Source: JAZNBI01 sp045586995
GTDB taxonomy: Bacteria; Bacillota; Clostridia; Oscillospirales; CAG-272
Assembly: GCA_045586995.1 (NCBI GenBank)
Contig: JAZNBI010000096.1
Location: 1 to 35,539, forward strand
DNA: 35,539 bases
Reading direction: 5' to 3'
The position numbers and the translations under genes are program-made. Shown one piece after another: positions 32,249-35,539 of this stretch. Within the stretch, counting starts at the first letter, position 1. Each line of letters opens with the position of its first letter. Below the pieces are notes generated by a model. The model had not been told where the DNA came from, searched no databases, and saw only the letters and a program-made list of their open reading frames with translations.

Positions 32249-32301
32249 TTGACTTTATTATACCAATATGGTATAATCAAAATATCCCATTTTGGTATAT
32301 T
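32249..32301 (+). promoter_or_regulatory. Promoter with two matched operator dyads
   Basis: TTGACT (32249-32254), 17 bases, TATAAT (32272-32277). Dyad 1 is ATTATACCA-ATA-TGGTATAAT (32257-32277), covering the spacer and -10. Dyad 2 is AATATCCCA-TTT-TGGTATATT (32281-32301), one mismatch. Centres are 24 bases apart and the half-site is TATACCA. Repressor binding would block the promoter of the PH-domain gene. Confidence 0.75.
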
Positions 32302-32334
32302 TATATGGGGAAGATTAAAAAGGAGGACATTATT

Positions 32335-32946
32335 ATGTCTATAAAGTTAGCTGCCGGAGAAAAAATTATAAGAAATTACGATTATGGCAAAACAAAAACA
32401 AAAAATGGCGTAAAATCATCCAATTCTTCAAAAAGTCTTATAGTAACCAACAAGAGAATAATACATAAGATTATCTCGACAGGTACGGGTTCGGAAAGTA
32501 TCAGCTTAGATGAAATGCCTGTAAGCTCTGCTAAATACGTAAACACCTACTACAAAAAGAGTTCCAGCATTTCGCTTCTCATATTCGGTATTCTTTTATC
32601 TTTACTCGGAATTTTTTCTATCATAAAATCCCCTTCTAATTCTACTCTTGCTTTTTTAGAGACGGTATTAGGTGTAATATTTGTTGTGTTATATTTTACG
32701 AACAAATCCTGCTCTCTTATCTGCAACATAAGCACTGATAGCAAAATCACTCCTGCAATGAGTTTATCTACAAATACAATTAACAATAATCTCAGAGGTA
32801 TTTTCGCTCGTTCAAGAAACAATGTGCGTAATATTAAAATAAAAGTGAGCATTGATAAAGACATCGCAAAAAAATTGGCAATAGAGCTTGGAGCGGTAAT
32901 TATGGCGGCTGCAAGCGGCGAATACAACAGTATTGAAGAAGATTAA
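32335..32946 (+). CDS. Bacterial PH-domain-like membrane protein
   Basis: 203 residues. The start MSIKLAAGEKIIRNYDYGKT, followed by SLIVTNKRIIHKI and SISLDEMPVSSAKYV, is the pattern of bacterial PH (bPH/YdbT-like) domains. Two hydrophobic helices follow (about 80-97 and 102-122), then a second soluble region with FARSRNNVRNIKIKV. ATG 32335 has a perfect AGGAGG ten bases upstream. It is expressed from an operator-covered promoter. Function unknown; bPH domains are linked to envelope stress. Confidence 0.8.
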   Translation: MSIKLAAGEKIIRNYDYGKTKTKNGVKSSNSSKSLIVTNKRIIHKIISTGTGSESISLDEMPVSSAKYVNTYYKKSSSISLLIFGILLSLLGIFSIIKSPSNSTLAFLETVLGVIFVVLYFTNKSCSLICNISTDSKITPAMSLSTNTINNNLRGIFARSRNNVRNIKIKVSIDKDIAKKLAIELGAVIMAAASGEYNSIEED

Positions 32947-33030
32947 AAAGTAGACATTCTTATCGAAAATAAGTTTAAAATAGAATTGCATTTGTAAAAT
33001 TTTTAGCATTTAACCATAACTTTTATTTTT

Positions 33031-33070
33031 GAAAACAGTTGCTTGTACAAAAGCAACTGTTTTCCTTTTT
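33031..33070. terminator. Terminator after the PH-domain gene
   Basis: GAAAACAGTTGCTT (33031-33044) pairs over 14 bp with AAGCAACTGTTTTC (33051-33064); CTTTTT follows. A/T-rich sides on both strands may let it stop transcription from either side. Confidence 0.88.
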
Positions 33071-33249
33071 CAAAGCAAATCGTGTTCGATAGATTCAGCC
33101 ATTTTGGCTTTATATTCTTTGAAAATATGAACGTAGATATTAGAGGGGATTTCGGTATTGCAATGACCGAGGTGCTCGGAAATTGCCTTAACATCATAGC
33201 CGTTATTGATAAGCAGGCTGGCGTTACTGTGTCGGAGTCCGTGAACGGT
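33070..33249 (-). pseudogene. Tyrosine recombinase (integrase) C-terminal remnant
   Basis: On the minus strand 59 codons read TVHGLRHSNASLLINNGYDV, then KAISEHLGHCNTEIPSNIYV and HIFKEYKAKMAESIEHDLL before a stop. This is the last part of a phage/ICE-type integrase: HxLRH box (His, Arg), LGH box, and the NIY Tyr nucleophile. In-frame TAA (33250-33252) lies just upstream, so the rest of the catalytic domain and the whole N-terminus are missing. It is a dead fragment marking a past integration event, next to the hairpin array. Confidence 0.88.
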
Positions 33250-33264
33250 TTAAGCGAGGAAGAA

Positions 33265-33447
33265 TGAAATCACCTACGGTGATGAAATCCAAGCGTTGCT
33301 TGGATGAAATCTTCACTACGTTCAGATGAAATCCGAGATAAATCTCGGGTTAAATGAAATCTGCCAATATAACCCGACGAAGTCGGATTCCATCGCATAG
33401 CGATTTCATCCACAAAGGTGGATTTATTCTGCCGAAGGCAGATTTCA
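33265..33447. repeat. Mirrored array of short hairpins with TGAAATC joints
   Basis: Successive small hairpins: ATCACC/GGTGAT (33269-33283), CCAAGC/GCTTGG (33289-33303), CCGAGAT/ATCTCGG (33333-33348), CCGAC/GTCGG (33374-33386), ATCGC/GCGAT (33392-33404), ATCCAC/GTGGAT (33408-33423) and TCTGCC/GGCAGA (33428-33442). Left-half joints read ATGAAATC; right-half joints read GATTTCAT, the inverse, so the whole element is quasi-palindromic with TGAAATC and GATTTCA ends. It resembles a miniature inverted-repeat element. No protein is encoded. Confidence 0.75.
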
Positions 33448-33535
33448 TTGCACCTCAGTTCTCTTGAGATAATAAAAAATGCTCCGAAAAAGCGTGATGT
33501 TCTTAACGAAGAAATCACACTAACCGAGTAGGACA
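33448..33535. other. Spacer with a short protein-like stretch
   Basis: A plus-strand frame ending at 33529-33531 reads SSLEIIKNAPKKRDVLNEEI and LTE, then stops. It has no start codon and could be the tail of a lost gene. Nothing else is recognised. Confidence 0.25.
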
Positions 33536-33536
33536 C

Positions 33537-33570
33537 AAAAAAGTCATTGCAAAACTGCAATGACTTTTTT
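33537..33570. terminator. Terminator of the AAA+ gene (also bidirectional)
   Basis: AAGTCATTGCA (33541-33551), loop AAAC, TGCAATGACTT (33556-33566), with A/T tracts that extend the stem on both sides. It stands just past the stop of the minus-strand AAA+ gene. Confidence 0.88.
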
Positions 33571-33578
33571 GTTTGAAA

Positions 33579-34751
33579 TCATGATATATACGCTCTTGAT
33601 ATTTCTGCAAACTTTTCCTTTATAGCACGATTTATTTTGCGAAGATTGTTCAAAGAAGAATAATCAATGCTATAAAGAATAGCCTTATCCTCTTTTGAAA
33701 TAGTAACATTAAGTTTTTCCTCAAACTTCTTTATAGTTACCTCAATCCGCTTATACATATAATCTTTCTTTTCTTTATCTGTCAGTAGTTGGAACTGACA
33801 AACATAATCAAAACGAGAGCGAAGCTCTGGAGAAAGTCTTTTTTTATAGTTTTCGGGCGATAAGTTGGATGTGAAAATTATCAAGTATCCATCCAAATCA
33901 TAAACGTTGGATTGTGAATCTGTAAATTTTCCTTCCTCCAGCAAATCCAGAAAGAAGTTAAAGACGGGATTGTCTGCTTTTTCAAATTCGTCAATTAAAA
34001 TAATTCCGATGTCGCTTCTCTCAATTTTCAGAGGAAGCTCACCAGTCTCACTTCCCATATAGCCACGAGGAGATCCTATCAAACTATTCAAAGAATCTTT
34101 ACTACTATAATTCCCAAAACTGATCTTGCATAAACTCTTTTGACTTCCTAAAGCCCTATGCATTAATCTACCAACCTCAGTTTTGCCGATGCCAGATTCA
34201 CCCATTAAGAAAATCGAAAAGACCTTTTGCTCGCCCAATTTATGAAATAATTTAAAGCTCTTCAATCTAACGGCTAATTCTTCTTTAAACTTCTTGTGAC
34301 CAATCAAATTTTTATTAATATGCTCCAAAAAGTCTGACAATTCTTCATTTTTAAGATCAACGAGCTTTTTAACTACATTAACATCCTCTTGTGTTGGAGT
34401 TTGAGATGCTTCTTCGGGTATTTGAATATCTAAATCAGCACTTGAAGAGAAATTATGCCTAAAAACATCCAACGCTAAATCAGCGAGTTTATCTTCGCAC
34501 AAAAAAGTAACTTCTTCCGGCAAGAGATTAAGAAGTCCCTGCATATTGTGAATGAGATCTCTATGTACGTTAAGATTTTCTACCCACTGCGTGATGTCGA
34601 TGTAATATTTATCGGGATCGCTTTTTATTTCTTCCAAAAAATCTCCTTGCAAAGCAATGGCAGCAGTAAAGATTTTTTCATTGGCCTCGAAAAATGATTT
34701 GATTGAGCGAAAGTCTTTTAATTTGTATAGCTTTAATTCTCTATCAATCAT
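33579..34751 (-). CDS. AAA+ ATPase, ClpB/ClpX-like (AAA_2) unfoldase module
   Basis: 390 residues with one AAA+ module. Residues 1-145 are a helical N-terminal region without a recognised domain. Then NLIGHKKFKEELAVRL (148-163), Walker A GESGIGKT (184-191), pore-loop-like SPRGYMGSETG (227-237, similar to the GYVG loop of Clp/HslU rings), Walker B ILIDEFEKAD (251-260), sensor 1 TSN (294-296), arginine-finger region SPELRSRFD (307-315), and a sensor-2 NLRKINRAI near 365. The start overlaps the upstream gene's stop by four bases (ATGA). Likely a ring that threads or remodels a protein; no protease domain or ClpP-loop was identified. Confidence 0.85.
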   Translation of the reverse strand: MIDRELKLYKLKDFRSIKSFFEANEKIFTAAIALQGDFLEEIKSDPDKYYIDITQWVENLNVHRDLIHNMQGLLNLLPEEVTFLCEDKLADLALDVFRHNFSSSADLDIQIPEEASQTPTQEDVNVVKKLVDLKNEELSDFLEHINKNLIGHKKFKEELAVRLKSFKLFHKLGEQKVFSIFLMGESGIGKTEVGRLMHRALGSQKSLCKISFGNYSSKDSLNSLIGSPRGYMGSETGELPLKIERSDIGIILIDEFEKADNPVFNFFLDLLEEGKFTDSQSNVYDLDGYLIIFTSNLSPENYKKRLSPELRSRFDYVCQFQLLTDKEKKDYMYKRIEVTIKKFEEKLNVTISKEDKAILYSIDYSSLNNLRKINRAIKEKFAEISRAYIS

Positions 34752-35539
34752 TTTTTCTTTCTCCTAAACCATCTTTTTAGAAAACATTCTTTTTTGAGGG
34801 GCTTATCTACAGATGAATCAGGCTCTCGAACTTTTATATGCTGAAAAACAGCAAGCAAATCAATAAAGATATAATCGGCACTCTCTTTCAATGTAGTGGA
34901 CAATGAATAGGGTTGAACAGAAATCTCATCACTGCTGCTTTGGATTTCTTCTTCAGAGGTACTTGCCTGTCCTGCTACATTTCCAAGATTAACAAAGAAA
35001 TCAAAGGTGCTATTGATTTCCGACCCCTTAATTGTCCCTTTATAAACTCCGATAATGCCTACGTTTCCAATTAACAAATCGTCGATAGAGTATTTGTTTT
35101 CAAATTCGCCTTCGGCGGACATAGGAATTTTTATTACAATATTTTTACCTGCAAAGGTGGCGGAAAGTAGATAAGAATAGTCTTTAGCAAGAGAATTTAA
35201 TGCTTTGTTGATATCTATTCCATTAGCAACTTGCCCTTTTATAATATCTCTGGAAAGCACCTTAAACAATCTAATAAGTTGTTCATTTTCTAACTTTAAT
35301 TTTAGATTATCCAATCGTATTAGGTCGCCATCGGAAGCCGATGAAAGATCTGTTTTCTTATCAGCCATTACCAATATATCCGATAAAATATTAGATTTAG
35401 TTTGTTTTACCGTGAAAGAGTCCGAAACTTTTACCGATTTCAAGCTATCAAAGCTTGATTTTGCACCAATATCCGATGAAATAATGCCCTTAATTCCAGA
35501 AGATAATCCTGCATTAACGCTATCATGGCTATTGGTTTC
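34748..35539 (-). CDS. DUF6414-like partner of the AAA+ ATPase (5' end outside window)
   Basis: The frame stays open to the end of the window, so the first part is missing; 263 residues are visible. The N-side stretch has a Gly/Ser-rich segment (AGLSSGIKGIISSDIGAKSS) and then KVSDSFTVKQTKSNIL, reminiscent of DUF6414 proteins, though I recognise this only weakly. A central beta-rich region (GKNIVIKIPMSAEGEF, LLIGNVGIIGVYKGTIKG) is followed by a Ser/Glu-rich linker and a basic end (CFLKRWFRRKKK). The overlap with the AAA+ gene shows they are translated together, so it may be the substrate, adaptor or effector of the ATPase. The TTG at 35443 is not a real start. Confidence 0.6.
   Translation of the reverse strand, partial: ETNSHDSVNAGLSSGIKGIISSDIGAKSSFDSLKSVKVSDSFTVKQTKSNILSDILVMADKKTDLSSASDGDLIRLDNLKLKLENEQLIRLFKVLSRDIIKGQVANGIDINKALNSLAKDYSYLLSATFAGKNIVIKIPMSAEGEFENKYSIDDLLIGNVGIIGVYKGTIKGSEINSTFDFFVNLGNVAGQASTSEEEIQSSSDEISVQPYSLSTTLKESADYIFIDLLAVFQHIKVREPDSSVDKPLKKECFLKRWFRRKKK

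Noticed and set aside
32335..32946. PH-domain gene and XRE gene as a toxin-antitoxin pair
   Set aside because: The genes are divergent and not overlapping, the PH-domain protein has no toxin motif, and the arrangement fits simple repression better.
33043..33267. Plus-strand open frame across the integrase remnant
   Set aside because: The opposite strand gives an unmistakable integrase C-terminus, so this is its shadow.
33265..33447. CRISPR array
   Set aside because: The repeated unit is only a 7-8 base joint, the intervening parts are self-complementary and of uneven length, the joints flip direction midway, and no cas genes are near.

Overview
The window looks like the chromosome of a low-to-moderate GC Gram-positive anaerobe of the class Clostridia, most likely an uncultured gut lineage. 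Grounds: strong AGGAGG ribosome sites, near-consensus TTGACA/TATAAT promoters, many 4-base ATGA stop/start overlaps, a PadR-DUF1700-DUF4097 operon, and small Firmicutes families (DUF3784-like, DUF6440-like, YbjQ). No ribosomal marker is present, so genus is not assignable. No rRNA, tRNA or CRISPR array was seen.

Layout. (1) 1-1694: the end of an EcoRI-type adenine methyltransferase overlapping a DUF262-HNH nuclease, a probable restriction-modification pair. (2) 2225-4152: a PadR-controlled membrane operon. (3) 4153-7810: nagA and a ROK-type sugar kinase, bracketed by a roughly 215-bp direct repeat that carries a terminator, a promoter, a GC-rich leader hairpin and the first codons of the downstream aminotransferase. 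The first copy sits before nagA, the second before the glycan operon. (4) 7811-27902: a large surface-polysaccharide locus, all on the plus strand. It begins with a DegT/PglE-like aminotransferase and a PglC-like initiating phosphoglycosyltransferase. The middle is AT-rich and strain-specific looking: ATP-grasp, HAD phosphatase, four glycosyltransferases, a TagD-like cytidylyltransferase, a CDP-alcohol phosphotransferase, an EpsG-like polymerase, two pyruvyl-transferase-like proteins, an iron-sulfur FrhB-like protein and a Wzx flippase. It ends with capE-capF-capG (UDP-N-acetyl-L-fucosamine) and ugd (UDP-glucuronate). (5) 28156-29688: a PutP sodium/proline symporter. (6) 29815-32946: small stress/membrane/regulator genes, mostly on the minus strand, with an XRE repressor divergent from a PH-domain membrane protein across two matched operators. 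(7) 33031-33570: a tyrosine-integrase remnant and a mirrored array of short hairpins. (8) 33579-35539: a two-gene unit on the minus strand, an AAA+ unfoldase-like ATPase and a partner that runs off the window.

How it works together. The locus supplies activated sugars (CapE/F/G, Ugd, aminotransferase), starts synthesis on undecaprenyl phosphate (PglC-like), extends with the glycosyltransferases, decorates with pyruvate and possibly a CDP-linked alcohol phosphate, and exports and polymerises through Wzx and EpsG. NagA and the kinase manage amino-sugar phosphate supply and seem to share the same promoter/leader type through the direct repeat.

The least explained elements are the repeated leader module around nagA, the two hairpin arrays (4183-4281 and 33265-33447), the paired operators at 32257-32301, and the AAA+/partner unit beside the integrase remnant.
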